Of a stretch of 64,000 nt of DNA, positions 8,525 through 16,170 are shown one piece after another; within the stretch, counting starts at the first letter, position 1; each line of letters starts with the position of its first letter. Under the pieces are notes generated by a model. It did no database searches. It was not told the origin of the DNA and was given only the letters and a program-made list of their open reading frames with translations. The translations under genes were made by a program, and so were the position numbers. Source of the DNA: Bacillota bacterium (GTDB lineage: Bacteria > Bacillota > Negativicutes > Sporomusales > Sporomusaceae); the NCBI GenBank assembly GCA_017889705.1, contig JAGGAB010000026.1:1-64000 (forward strand), in the 5' to 3' direction.

Positions 8525-8541
8525 AATATTTGAGCCAACCG

Positions 8542-8577
8542 AAACATAGGCTGTCGTAGATAGCCTATGTTTTTTTG
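8542..8577 (+). terminator. Terminator of the PIN-like gene
   Basis: Stem AAACATAGGCT/AGCCTATGTTT followed by a T run, 18 bases after the stop codon. Confidence 0.9.
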
Positions 8578-8615
8578 TTAGCCAACCAGATAGGCCATTG
8601 CGGTTTGTACTTATC

Positions 8616-8984
8616 TTAAAGATCAGCGCAAGCCGTGTGTTCTTTATTAATTTCCTTTGCGGTAGTGGCATAGTTAAAGCCCCATTGACATAAAGTATCT
8701 AATATCGGCAGAAGGCTTTTGCCGGCAGGGGTAAGTGAATATTCCACTTTAGGTGGAATTTGGGTATAGATATAGCGGTTTACAAGGCCACTTGCCTCCA
8801 ATTCCCGCAACTGCTGTGTTAACATTTTTTGCGTTATTTTGGGTAAGGTTTTCTTTAATTCGCTAAACCGGAGGGTGTTTTCCCCTAAATGCCAGAGAAT
8901 CAGCGCTTTCCACTTACCGCCAATAAGGTCTAAGGTTAATTCCATCGAGCACTGGTACTCTATATGGTTAAAGGTAATCTTCAT
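8616..8984 (-). CDS. HxlR family winged-helix regulator
   Basis: A 122-residue HxlR-type DNA-binding protein. It has the family N-terminus ([20 protein letters not shown]), the recognition region ([20 protein letters not shown]) and the wing ([19 protein letters not shown]). The Cys before the first helix is often the redox or electrophile sensor in this family. I start at the ATG at 8982-8984 because GGGAGTG lies 7 bases upstream; an earlier in-frame ATG at 9057-9059 would add 25 unusual residues. It is divergent from the flavin reductase gene, a common regulator-target arrangement. The last nine codons (KEHTACADL) lie inside a copy of repeat R2. Confidence 0.9.
   Translation of the reverse strand: MKITFNHIEYQCSMELTLDLIGGKWKALILWHLGENTLRFSELKKTLPKITQKMLTQQLRELEASGLVNRYIYTQIPPKVEYSLTPAGKSLLPILDTLCQWGFNYATTAKEINKEHTACADL
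8618..8649. repeat. R2 repeat fragment within the 3' end of the HxlR gene
   Basis: AAAGATCAGCGCAAGCCGTG and the following GTTCTTTATTA match the outer arms of the two R2 copies around the phosphofructokinase gene (25.2 and 26.7 kb) with only a few differences over about 30 bases. It supplies the stop region of the HxlR frame. Confidence 0.6.
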
Positions 8985-9215
8985 AGTAATCACTCCCAAT
9001 TTGTCATATTCAAAGCTAGGCTTGTTCAAGACGGTATACAAATAGATACTATCCCACATTAAAGTGCGTACTTGCCTAATTATAGCCTATCATTTAATAT
9101 TAACAGAGAAGACATTTTTTGGGAAGTATTTAATTTCCGCCAGGCACTCATTGCATGACGGAAATGGTTGCCAACACAGTTTCGCCAGTAAAACATGAGA
9201 GGAAGTGTGACTAAG

Positions 9216-9800
9216 TTGAAAGTCATCGCATTTAACGGAAGTCCAAGAGCTAATGGGAATACTGCGCAAAGCCTGCGCTTTGTGCTTGATGAACTGGAAA
9301 AGGAAGGAATCGAGACTGAACTCATTCAATTGGGTGGGCGCAAAGTATTTGGCTGTCTTGCTTGTACCAAATGTTTTAAGAACAAGGATAATCGCTGTAT
9401 TCGGCAGGACGATGAAATGAACACCTTTATTGAAAAAATGATTGAAGCCGACGGCATTCTTATTGGTTCGCCAACATATTTCAGTAATGTTTCTACCGAA
9501 GTTAAGGCCTTAATTGATCGCTGCGGCTTTGTTTCAAAGGCTAACGATGGTAATATACTGCGTGGCAAAGTTGGTGCGGCGGTGGTTTCCGTGCGTAGAG
9601 CGGGTTCAACTTTTGCCTATTCAGCAATTAACTTCTTCTTCGGTATTGCCGAGATGACAATTGCTACCTCCAGCTATTGGAATATGACTTTAGCGCTGCA
9701 TCCGGGCGATGTGCAAAAAGATGAAGAGGGTATCGATACCTTTAAGACTCTTGGGAAAAACATGGCAAAGCTGTTAAAACAAAGAGATGCTAATCGTTAA
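9216..9800 (+). CDS. NADPH-dependent FMN reductase / flavodoxin-like fold protein
   Basis: A flavodoxin-fold oxidoreductase of about 194 residues. The N-terminal phosphate-binding loop is LKVIAFNGSPRANGNTAQS. A cysteine pair follows (GCLACTKCFK plus a third Cys in NRC), as in the iron-sulfur-flavoprotein-related reductases, and the ribityl/FMN loop is GSPTYFSNVSTEVKALIDR. It probably reduces flavins, quinones or nitro compounds with NAD(P)H. The start is uncertain: ATG 9195 has no ribosome site, while TTG 9216 has GAGAGGAAG at good spacing and starts exactly at the conserved strand. It is divergent from HxlR, a likely regulator, and followed 32 bases later by the DUF2148 gene without a terminator. 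Confidence 0.85.
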   Translation: MKVIAFNGSPRANGNTAQSLRFVLDELEKEGIETELIQLGGRKVFGCLACTKCFKNKDNRCIRQDDEMNTFIEKMIEADGILIGSPTYFSNVSTEVKALIDRCGFVSKANDGNILRGKVGAAVVSVRRAGSTFAYSAINFFFGIAEMTIATSSYWNMTLALHPGDVQKDEEGIDTFKTLGKNMAKLLKQRDANR

Positions 9801-9832
9801 GTTATTTAACAAAAACGCAAGGAGGACAGTCG

Positions 9833-10360
9833 ATGATTACTACCAGTCAGGAAATTGAGGAACGTGCAGTGAAACAAATTGCCGACATGATGTGTGTGGC
9901 CGCAAGAACTGCTCCTAAAGCGCGTGGTGTTGACAATTTGGAGACGGCAATTGTTAATGGCAAAGTAAAAGACCAATTAGCAGAAGAAATGCGGCGTATT
10001 GCCCAGGAATCCGGCATGCAGTTTTTTGAGCGTGACGCCAACTGTATTGATAAAGCGCCGTTAGTTGTATTATTAGGTCAGAAAGTAAAACCTATCGGTG
10101 TAAAACCTTGCGGTTTCTGTGGCTATGCGGACTGTGGCGAGTGTGCCCAAGGTTCTGGTAGTTGTGCTATCAGTACCGGGGATTTGGGAATCGCTATTGG
10201 TTCGGCAGTCAACGCGGCTGCTTTGTATCATGCCGATAACCGGGTAATGTTCAGTATTGGTAAAGCGGCTATTAATATTGGCATTTTTGGTGATGAAGTC
10301 AAAATTGCCTATGGAATTCCACTTAGTATAACCGGTAAAAGCCCATTTTTTGATCGCTAA
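9833..10360 (+). CDS. DUF2148 ferredoxin-domain protein
   Basis: A 175-residue cytoplasmic protein of the DUF2148 family, described as containing a ferredoxin domain and found mainly in anaerobes. The N-terminal helix AARTAPKARGVDNLETAIV (24-42) is typical, and the Cys cluster PCGFCGYADCGECAQGSGSC (residues about 92-111) probably binds an Fe-S cluster. The C-terminal half is Ala/Gly-rich (IAIGSAVNAAALY). AAGGAGGACAG precedes the ATG. It is co-oriented with the flavin reductase and likely in one transcript with it. Function is unknown; a redox role fits both composition and context. Confidence 0.88.
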   Translation: MITTSQEIEERAVKQIADMMCVAARTAPKARGVDNLETAIVNGKVKDQLAEEMRRIAQESGMQFFERDANCIDKAPLVVLLGQKVKPIGVKPCGFCGYADCGECAQGSGSCAISTGDLGIAIGSAVNAAALYHADNRVMFSIGKAAINIGIFGDEVKIAYGIPLSITGKSPFFDR

Positions 10361-10399
10361 GTAGCTATTGGGTTAATGTGACGGATTAGGTATTAGCTA

Positions 10400-10454
10400 A
10401 AAACCTGCGAGATAGCTTCCGAAATTGCTTCGGAGTTATTTCGCAGGTTTTTTT
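10400..10454 (+). terminator. Terminator of the flavin reductase/DUF2148 unit
   Basis: Outer stem AAACCTGCGA/TCGCAGGTTT with an inner hairpin (GCTTCCGAA/TTCGGAG), then a T run. Confidence 0.85.
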
Positions 10455-10598
10455 GAAGAGTGGTCGGGTGGTAGTAATGCCGCGTCAAAGTGGCAAGATA
10501 TCTTGGATTATTATAAAATTTTACAAATTAATCCAAGACTTTTCCAACAATAAGATGCGATAGTAATAGTAGGACAATAATTAATAGGGGGCAAAATT

Positions 10599-11129
10599 AT
10601 GAATGCTTTATCTAGTGTAAGTACAGCGGTAACAAACAGTGCCGCTCAGATTAATACTAATCAGACTGCGCAGCAACAAAGTGAAGCTGTAACTGAGCAG
10701 ACTGGTTCAACCACCAGCACGGTTACCGGCACTTCAACTGTTGAAACAAGTGCAACCCAAACAGCTTCCACCGCAGCCAAAATTTCTGCTGCCTATTCGG
10801 TTGAAATTAGCCAGGAAGGCGCACAGCTTGCTGCAGCAGCTGCCTCTACCACAACAACAGATACTTCGACCAGCAGCACGACAGCAACGGCGGCAGCACC
10901 GGCCAGTGCACCTGCAGGCAGTACTGTGGAGACCGAGGAAAGTTCCGAATCCACAACTACTGATCTTTCGCAATATAGTGAAGCCCAGTTAAAAGAAATG
11001 CTGAGTAGCGGTGAAATTACGCAGGCAGAATATGCTGCGGAAATAACTAGTCGCAAGCAGGAAGAAGCGGCAGAGGAAGCTGCTGAAGCTAGCGAATCTG
11101 CCGGATCAGCAATTGATGCTGTGCAATAA
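10599..11129 (+). CDS. Ser/Thr/Ala-rich low-complexity protein with a SHOCT-like motif
   Basis: A 176-residue protein dominated by Ser, Thr, Ala and Gln, without a clear signal peptide or membrane helix. The only recognisable element is near residue 128: YSEAQLKEMLSSGEITQAEY resembles the short C-terminal (SHOCT) oligomerisation motif, pattern LxxMLxxGxITxxEY. The tail is Glu/Ala-rich and likely helical. ATAGGGGGC precedes the ATG. Proteins of this style are seen in Sporomusa-like genomes, but I cannot name a family. Codon use is not obviously foreign. Whether it is cytoplasmic or exported by another route is open. Confidence 0.7.
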   Translation: MNALSSVSTAVTNSAAQINTNQTAQQQSEAVTEQTGSTTSTVTGTSTVETSATQTASTAAKISAAYSVEISQEGAQLAAAAASTTTTDTSTSSTTATAAAPASAPAGSTVETEESSESTTTDLSQYSEAQLKEMLSSGEITQAEYAAEITSRKQEEAAEEAAEASESAGSAIDAVQ

Positions 11130-11133
11130 ATGA

Positions 11134-11372
11134 GACTTAATTCAGATGGGGGGTTAATCCCGCCTGAATTTTAGTCGAATTATCCTAACGTCTAGCCGTT
11201 CGCCTGTGCCCGTAGGGGTATTACACCCGCCTGCTTAAGTGAGCCTTGGGTTTGAAGACCCTTAGAGTGAACTTATTTCGAATTTTACAACCTGTTCCCT
11301 GGACGCCAAGGACAGGGATTACAGGTTGTTAATGAGATAAGGACGGGAGTATTAGAACGGGTTAGTCATCGG
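11134..11372 (+). repeat. R1 structured repeat, copy B, carrying an internal insertion
   Basis: Hairpin 1 is at 11134-11176 (GACTTAATTCAG...CTGAATTTTAGTC). GAATTATCC and the 5' half of hairpin 2 follow (11181-11226), and the 3' half GGACGGGAGTATTAGAACGG lies at 11341-11360. Compared with copy C, about 110 extra bases separate the two halves. These contain their own hairpin, ACAACCTGTTCCCTG...CAGGGATTACAGGTTGT (11287-11329). Confidence 0.8.
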
Positions 11373-11450
11373 AAATATTGCTTTAGAACTTTGCAGGATT
11401 TTATTCCCTTTTGTCTAATAATTTAAAAAATAACAAAAGGGGATGAGGCA

Positions 11451-11645
11451 GTGGAGGCACAATATTTTTGGAAGAGCACGGACGATTTGGAACAAGTGGT
11501 AATTGGCAACGGGGAAATACTTTTGCTTGACAAAAATGGAGCCGCAACAGTAATTGGTGCCACACTTGATGATGCCAGAAGGAGATTGGCAGAGTTAGGT
11601 AAGGATGAAGAGTTTCCTGATTTTATGAATGATTATAATTGGTAA
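11451..11645 (+). CDS. Small hypothetical protein (64 aa)
   Basis: A GTG-start frame with AAAAGGGGATGAGG upstream. The product begins VEAQYFWKSTDDLEQVV and ends DFMNDYNW; it is acidic, soluble and lacks Cys pairs or membrane segments. A good terminator follows immediately. It lies between inverted R1 copies B and C together with a GNAT gene and a carbonic anhydrase gene. I do not recognise the family. Confidence 0.65.
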   Translation: MEAQYFWKSTDDLEQVVIGNGEILLLDKNGAATVIGATLDDARRRLAELGKDEEFPDFMNDYNW

Positions 11646-11670
11646 GCCGCCCGGAGGGCGGCTATTTGTT
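11645..11670 (+). terminator. Terminator of the 64-aa gene
   Basis: A GC-rich 8-bp stem AGCCGCCC/GGGCGGCT overlaps the stop codon and is followed by a T-rich stretch. Confidence 0.75.
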
Positions 11671-11714
11671 TACTCTATTAAGTTGCAAACACAAATGAGG
11701 TAAGGTGTGATAAT

Positions 11715-12143
11715 GTGGAAAATAAAATTGTAATAACTGCAATGGTTATGGCAGACTACAACCAGGTTATCCAGCTTTGGTCAACTTCGGAAGGAATCGG
11801 TTTAAGTGACGCCGATAGTAAAGAAAACCTAGAAAGATTTTTGCAGCGAAATTTGGGACTGAGCTTTGTTGCCAAATCAGGAAGCCAAATCATTGGGGCG
11901 GTACTGGCTGGCCATGACGGACGAAGAGGTTATCTCCATCATCTCTGTGTAAGTTCGGCTTACCGCAGACACGGAATTGGCAGTACTCTGGTGGAAACTT
12001 GTTTGGGAAAACTTAAAGAGCAAGGCATAAAAAAGTGCCACTTGTTTGTCTTTACTACTAACCGGGATGGCCTTATATTCTGGAATAAAATTAAATTTAA
12101 CAGGCGAGAAGAACTGTACCTGTTGTCGAGAAACTTAGATTAA
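11715..12143 (+). CDS. GNAT family N-acetyltransferase
   Basis: A 142-residue GCN5-related acetyltransferase. The acetyl-CoA pyrophosphate loop is YRRHGIGSTLVE (about residues 93-104), preceded by the strand GYLHHLCVSSAYR; the C-terminal FTTNRDGLIFWNKIKFNRRE is the usual final helix-strand. The substrate is unknown. The start is GTG at 11715: the overlapping ATG at 11714 is out of frame and soon hits a stop, and AGGTAAGG lies upstream. The stop overlaps the convergent carbonic anhydrase stop by four bases, so there is no room for a terminator between them. Confidence 0.88.
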   Translation: MENKIVITAMVMADYNQVIQLWSTSEGIGLSDADSKENLERFLQRNLGLSFVAKSGSQIIGAVLAGHDGRRGYLHHLCVSSAYRRHGIGSTLVETCLGKLKEQGIKKCHLFVFTTNRDGLIFWNKIKFNRREELYLLSRNLD

Positions 12144-12769
12144 TAGCTAAATAGTACTTCGCCGGATTCAAAATGATATTTAGCACCAATTGTTTTAACT
12201 CCGGCAGTAGTGACAATGACCTGGTCGTCTTTCAAAACTTTTACCATGTTGGTAATATGGGCATCGGTTGCCGCTTCGTAAATATTGACTGGATTACCTG
12301 CTCGAGCAAAATCGACTGCCGGCTGAATTTTTGCGGCAATGGCACCAATATTGGGGGGGACATGGCCGCCGTCCACGGCTGCTTTTACCGCGCCGCATTT
12401 TTCATGACCCATTACTACCACTAGCTTGGTATTCAAGTGTTCCACCGCATATTCCACACTGCCTAGAGTAATGGCGTCCAGCACATTGCCGGCAACCCGG
12501 ACAACAAAAATAGAGCCTAATGCTTGGTCGAAAATCAGCTCTGGTGGCACCCGGGAATCAGAGCAGGTTATTACTATGGCAAATGGATACTGGCCGTGAG
12601 AAAGCTGGAGGCGTCGTCCTATTCCCACATCATATGTCGATAGTTTTCCCTCAACAAAGCGTTTATTGCCGTCAATTAGCATTTGTTGAGCCACATCGGC
12701 AGGAACAACCGGGTATTCCGTAAGCGTTGAAGCTGCGAGTAGAGGGGCGCTCAGGGTTAGGGTTTGCAT
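12140..12769 (-). CDS. Beta-class carbonic anhydrase
   Basis: A 209-residue beta-carbonic anhydrase, catalysing reversible CO2 hydration. The zinc ligands and catalytic dyad are visible: Cys and Asp in ITCSDSRVPPELIFD, and His and Cys in VVVMGHEKCGAVKAA. The conserved FVVRVAGNVLD and GSVEYAVEHL segments are also present. The chosen ATG at 12767-12769 has AAAGGAGATGACC directly upstream; an earlier in-frame ATG at 12802 would read through that ribosome site. The N-terminus is mildly hydrophobic but not a convincing signal peptide. The gene is convergent with the GNAT gene and overlaps its stop codon. Confidence 0.93.
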   Translation of the reverse strand: MQTLTLSAPLLAASTLTEYPVVPADVAQQMLIDGNKRFVEGKLSTYDVGIGRRLQLSHGQYPFAIVITCSDSRVPPELIFDQALGSIFVVRVAGNVLDAITLGSVEYAVEHLNTKLVVVMGHEKCGAVKAAVDGGHVPPNIGAIAAKIQPAVDFARAGNPVNIYEAATDAHITNMVKVLKDDQVIVTTAGVKTIGAKYHFESGEVLFSY

Positions 12770-12928
12770 TTGGTCATCTCCTTTGTCTGTTGTAAGTACC
12801 ATTGGTTAAAGCTCGCATGGTTAACAGGCTAGTTAGGAAATGTGCACGTGCAAAGAAGCGTCAGCGGTATTTGAACCCTGTAATGAATGGGGCTTAAGCG
12901 TGGGTGTTCTGCAAACTGGCTTGATTTG

Positions 12929-13070
12929 CCCGATACCTAACCCGTTCTAATACTCCCGTCCTATGTAGGGGGGAGTAATACCTTTACGGGCACAGGCGAA
13001 CGGATAGACGTTAGGCTAATTCGACTAAGATTCAGGTGGGGTTAGAACCCCATCTGAATCTTAGTTGAAT
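12929..13070 (-). repeat. R1 structured repeat, copy C (complete)
   Basis: Read on the minus strand: hairpin 1 ACTAAGATTCAG...CTGAATCTTAGT, then GAATTAGCCTAACG, then a hairpin 2 from CCGTTCGCCTGTGCCCG to GGACGGGAGTATTAGAACGG, ending GGTTAGGTATCGG. It is in opposite orientation to copy B and is the nearest sequence relative of B. The remaining bases of this 525-base gap (12770-13294) hold no gene I trust. Confidence 0.85.
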
Positions 13071-13294
13071 TTATGGCGTCAAGTCGTTTGGTTCAAATCA
13101 AAGGAGGGGTGTATTTATTAAAAGTGCATCAATTCTGTAGAGATATCGTAACAAAAGCAATGCCTACCTACAAACAGATTATTCTGAAAGGTCGGAAAAA
13201 TGAACCGAAATGCTTGTTTTTAAGTCTCAGTTCCTGCCATAAAAAACTTATCTGCCGTTTGCTGAATACAGAACACTAAGGGAGGGGTAAGTTG

Positions 13295-13645
13295 ATGATT
13301 AACTACAATAATAGAGTTTTTAAATCGGTGAGTAATACAAGTAATGGTGAAGTTTCCTCAGAAACAATTTTTCATTACTATCAGGAAAACGATATTGTGT
13401 GGGCAACTTATAAAGGTGGAGAAATTCTTTTTGGAAACCTAATTGCCAAAGCCGATAGACAAGGCTGTTTGCATATGAGGTACCAGCATATCAATATTGA
13501 CAATGATTTCCGGACTGGTGAGTGTGTTTCTAAACCAGAAGAGTTAGAAGATAGAAGGCTGCGAATGCATGAAACATGGCAATGGACAAGTGGTGATTAC
13601 TCGAAAGGTACATCGATTTTAGAAGAAATAATAGCCGAAGCATAA
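13295..13645 (+). CDS. Conserved protein annotated in relatives as 'N-acetylglutamate synthase'-like
   Basis: A 116-residue single-domain protein. Its sequence (YNNRVFKSVSNTSNGEVS, ENDIVWATYKGGEILFG, MRYQHINIDND, HETWQWTSGDYSKGTSI) matches a widespread small family often labelled n-acetylglutamate synthase in databases although it lacks a GNAT fold; that label is doubtful. The WATYxGGEI and WQWTSGD motifs suggest a small beta-barrel. I start at ATG 13295, which has GGGAGGGG 8 bases upstream, rather than TTG 13292. It is monocistronic. Biochemical function is unknown. Confidence 0.82.
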   Translation: MINYNNRVFKSVSNTSNGEVSSETIFHYYQENDIVWATYKGGEILFGNLIAKADRQGCLHMRYQHINIDNDFRTGECVSKPEELEDRRLRMHETWQWTSGDYSKGTSILEEIIAEA

Positions 13646-13823
13646 ATTCGTTGACGGGCTTGCATTTGCGCAAGGGAATGGCAATTAACGTCGCATTTGT
13701 ATCTTCAAATGAATACATTAGATTATAGGATGCTGGATGAGGTAATGTGTGCAGCCGTTGGTTTGCGCAGATTTCCTCAACATACTTAGGGAGCAGTCTA
13801 TGACTAAGTAAGGAGGATACAAA

Positions 13824-14486
13824 ATGATGCGGAAAGCAATTAATAAACGTGTACCGGCCGGTAAACATCGGTTGCCGCCATTACCCTATTCTTATGATGC
13901 ACTGGAACCGGTTATTAGTGAAGATACACTGAGAATGCATCATGATTATCATCATAAAGCTTATGTAGATGGACTTAATAAAGCAGAACTGGCAGTAGCG
14001 CAAGCTAGAAAAGAAAAAGACTATACTTTTATAAGTTACTGGGAAAACCAGTTGGCATTCCATGGCTCTGGCCATATTCTGCATAGTATTTACTGGACAG
14101 TGCTGGCGCCACCAAACGCAGGCGGTGAACCAAGGACAAATACGTTAAACGAAATTAACAGACGGTTCGGTAGTTTTGACAATTTTATTGAACAACTGCT
14201 TGCTGCTACCACTAAGGTGGAGGGATCGGGGTGGGGCATTCTTGTGTGGAATCCTGCCTGGAATAGCTTAGAAATACTAACTGCTGAGAAACATCAAAAC
14301 CTTACTCAGTGGGGAGCTATTCCCATACTGGTAATTGATGTGTGGGAACATGCTTATTATCTGGACTATCAATACAAACGGGAAGAATATGTCCGCAAAA
14401 TACTGGGGATTATCAACTGGGATGAAGTGGAGCGAAGGCTGCTTTTAGCGATAAACGGAAAACTGCCATTATATCCAGAGGTGTAA
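13824..14486 (+). CDS. Superoxide dismutase, Fe/Mn family
   Basis: A 220-residue cytoplasmic superoxide dismutase. The four metal ligands are identifiable: His in MHHDYHHKAYVDGLN, His in HGSGHILHSIYW, and Asp and His in VIDVWEHAYYLDYQ. The active-site tryptophan region is GWGILVWNP. The N-terminal extension (about 15 basic residues before LPPLPYSYDALEP) is longer than usual. Fe versus Mn specificity cannot be settled by eye, so no symbol is given. AAGGAGG precedes the ATG. The enzyme suits an anaerobe's defence against oxygen, and the gene stands alone with its own terminator. Confidence 0.93.
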   Translation: MMRKAINKRVPAGKHRLPPLPYSYDALEPVISEDTLRMHHDYHHKAYVDGLNKAELAVAQARKEKDYTFISYWENQLAFHGSGHILHSIYWTVLAPPNAGGEPRTNTLNEINRRFGSFDNFIEQLLAATTKVEGSGWGILVWNPAWNSLEILTAEKHQNLTQWGAIPILVIDVWEHAYYLDYQYKREEYVRKILGIINWDEVERRLLLAINGKLPLYPEV

Positions 14487-14500
14487 GTTGCTCAAAAAAA

Positions 14501-14534
14501 GAAACTACTTTCACCAGAGGGTGAAAGTAGTTTC
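14501..14534. terminator. Bidirectional terminator after superoxide dismutase
   Basis: A 15-bp perfect stem GAAACTACTTTCACC with its complement lies between convergent genes, with A-rich and T-rich flanks. Confidence 0.88.
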
Positions 14535-14545
14535 GCTTATTATAC

Positions 14546-15040
14546 CTATTCAGCTTTTTCCGGGTAGATATATCCTTTAAAAATATAGCCGTTTTTTACA
14601 CCGCTCAACTCATTAAAGGAAATATTTCTTTCCTTAACACCTTTTTTTGTTAATACAGCTATTCTGACGCCGTCTTCCAGAATTTCGCGCACAATATACA
14701 GATTTGCATAATTATCGGCGTGATTTACCTGTATAGCGATAGCGCCAACTTTAGGCTGGGTTGCTATTGTATTGATAACCCACCCTTTTTTCATCGCTTT
14801 ATCTAACCATTCACGTACCTTAGCTGGATAAGCAACATGTTCTGTCCAGTCTGAGCCTGGTGCTGGCGCATACTTGTCAAACTCTTGTAGATACCAGCTT
14901 GCCCACCAATCTGTTGATAGGCCTTTGTATTTAGGACCTTCAGGTTGATTGCCGGAGAAAACATAATCATTTGCAAATGCCGTTTGCATAAATAAAAGAA
15001 TGATAACTGTAAGAATACTGATAAGTTTAGCCTTATGCAC
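14546..15040 (-). CDS. Exported CHAP-like protein lacking the catalytic Cys
   Basis: A 164-residue secreted protein. The GTG start at 15038-15040, with AGAAGGG upstream, gives a clean signal peptide (HKAKLISILTVIILLFMQT then AFAND). The mature part resembles a CHAP amidase/peptidase core: WWASWYLQEFDKY where CHAP enzymes have CTWY, then WLDKAMKKGWVINT, QPKVGAIAIQ (the conserved PxxGAI strand) and ANLYIVREI where the catalytic His normally sits. Both the nucleophilic Cys and the His are absent, so it is probably a non-catalytic relative or a wall-binding protein. A longer in-frame ATG (15133) would add a non-signal stretch and is rejected. Confidence 0.65.
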   Translation of the reverse strand: MHKAKLISILTVIILLFMQTAFANDYVFSGNQPEGPKYKGLSTDWWASWYLQEFDKYAPAPGSDWTEHVAYPAKVREWLDKAMKKGWVINTIATQPKVGAIAIQVNHADNYANLYIVREILEDGVRIAVLTKKGVKERNISFNELSGVKNGYIFKGYIYPEKAE

Positions 15041-15189
15041 GTTTATCCCTTCTTCTAATAAAAATATATTCTCATTATCAGTATTCTTTTGGTAATTATC
15101 AAAACCCTCTAAAATTATGCTGATATTCCACAATATTGAAAAACGATATATTTAAACCGATCTGGGGAGCTTAGAATCGGCTTGTAAAA

Positions 15190-15729
15190 CTATTGGGGAC
15201 GGGCTATTCTATAACGCAGCAGGGGTTTACATATAGCATAGATAGCAGCAATCTGAACAGGAAGCAGTACTAGGCACTTGATAAGCCTACCGAACAAAAA
15301 CGCTGAGGCGGCTTTGTGGTAAAGTAGGGACAGCCACACTGTGTTTAACGCCAGGTCAACAAGTAAAAGGATGACTATACTTGCTAAGCTGAGGTTTAGC
15401 AAGGTTATTTTTTTATTATGCAAAAAATAGCCGTAAATCATGCCGGTTATGAACGCGCTAAGGGTAAAACCAGGGAAATATAAACCAGGAGAAAAGAGCA
15501 AGCAGCCAAGAATATCGGCAATAGCCGCAACTGTACCTCCTGGCAGCGGTCCATAAAGCATGGCAAACAAAGCGATTGGCAAAAAGCTGAAGCTGACGCG
15601 GACAAAAGGAGTCTGGATGGCAATAACATGAGTAAAAATAATGATTAAAGCAACGAAGATCGCCGAAACAATTAAGGTATTAGTATTGATGACAGGCTGA
15701 TACGGGTGACGGCTTTTTAATAAATGCAT
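15190..15729 (-). CDS. folT: Folate-family ECF transporter S component
   Basis: A 179-residue integral-membrane substrate-capture protein of an energy-coupling-factor transporter, with six hydrophobic helices. The signature FVRVSFSFLPIALFAMLYGP and AIADILGCLLFSPGLYFPGF with TLSAFITGMIYGYFL matches the folate S component FolT. It needs the EcfA/A'/T module encoded elsewhere. TGGAGGTG sits 7 bases before the ATG. The upstream leader contains a short sequence like the 3' end of the THF riboswitch next to an R1 repeat, described separately. Folate specificity is inferred from family similarity. Confidence 0.85.
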   Translation of the reverse strand: MHLLKSRHPYQPVINTNTLIVSAIFVALIIIFTHVIAIQTPFVRVSFSFLPIALFAMLYGPLPGGTVAAIADILGCLLFSPGLYFPGFTLSAFITGMIYGYFLHNKKITLLNLSLASIVILLLVDLALNTVWLSLLYHKAASAFLFGRLIKCLVLLPVQIAAIYAICKPLLRYRIARPQ

Positions 15730-15800
15730 TGAGGCACCTCCATAAAGAGTAAATTGCTACATATTGCTACATAGTTAAAGGAGTTTCCTTCTAATGCAGC

Positions 15801-15814
15801 AGCGGGATGCAATG
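15801..15814 (-). promoter_or_regulatory. THF-riboswitch-like 3' motif in the folT leader (tentative)
   Basis: On the minus strand the leader reads CATTGCATCCCGCT, close to the conserved 3' segment of the type I tetrahydrofolate riboswitch that controls folT in other Firmicutes. The 5' half of that aptamer is not visible: R1 copy D begins only 25 bases further upstream. Confidence 0.25.
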
Positions 15815-15838
15815 TTTGTATCGCAAACTATAAATGGC

Positions 15839-15957
15839 GACTTAATTCTGACGGCGTTTTAACGTCGTCTGAATTTTAGTTGAAATTATCCGGGGACTTA
15901 GCCGCACTTTACTCACCGCTTGTAAAGCGGGAGTATTAGAGCAGGTTAGTCATCGGT
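15839..15957 (+). repeat. R1 structured repeat, copy D (complete)
   Basis: Hairpin 1 is GACTTAATTCTGACGGCG...CGTCGTCTGAATTTTAGT, followed by GAAATTATCC, GGGGACTTAGCCGC, the inner hairpin CCGCTTGTAAAGCGG and the closing GAGTATTAGAGCAGGTTAGTC. It divides folT from the accessory genes to the right. The 200 bases after it (15958-16170) show nothing I recognise. Confidence 0.85.
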
Positions 15958-16170
15958 CCAAAATAGTTTTTCGTTCAGTGACAACTCCCCATTTACATGA
16001 CACTTAACGCACAAACATTTACTCTGCAATTTATTTAGGAAGATTAGAGATTGGATGTATCAATTCCTTCTTTTTCCATGTGAAAATTTTGAATATATAA
16101 TAAATTAATACTTTTAGAGGACAGCATCAATAGTTTTTGCAGGGATTTTTTTGATAAGCCCGAATATTGC

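Noticed and set aside
8134-8547. A 137-codon antisense frame opposite the tail of the PIN-like gene
   Set aside because: It arises from the Lys/Ala/Pro codons of the low-complexity tail read backwards; its product is an artificial Ala/Leu-rich string.
10734-11056. Overlapping frames on both strands within the Ser/Thr-rich gene
   Set aside because: Repetitive ACA/GCA codons give open frames in several phases. Only the frame at 10599-11129 has a ribosome site and a normal start.
12840-12900. Possible tRNA-like TTTGAACCC segment
   Set aside because: No acceptor stem or anticodon arm can be formed around it.
13073-13279. A 68-codon frame with an AAAGGAGGGG inside it
   Set aside because: The ribosome-like sequence is not at correct distance from an ATG, GTG or TTG, the product has no recognisable composition, and it begins at the edge of repeat copy C.
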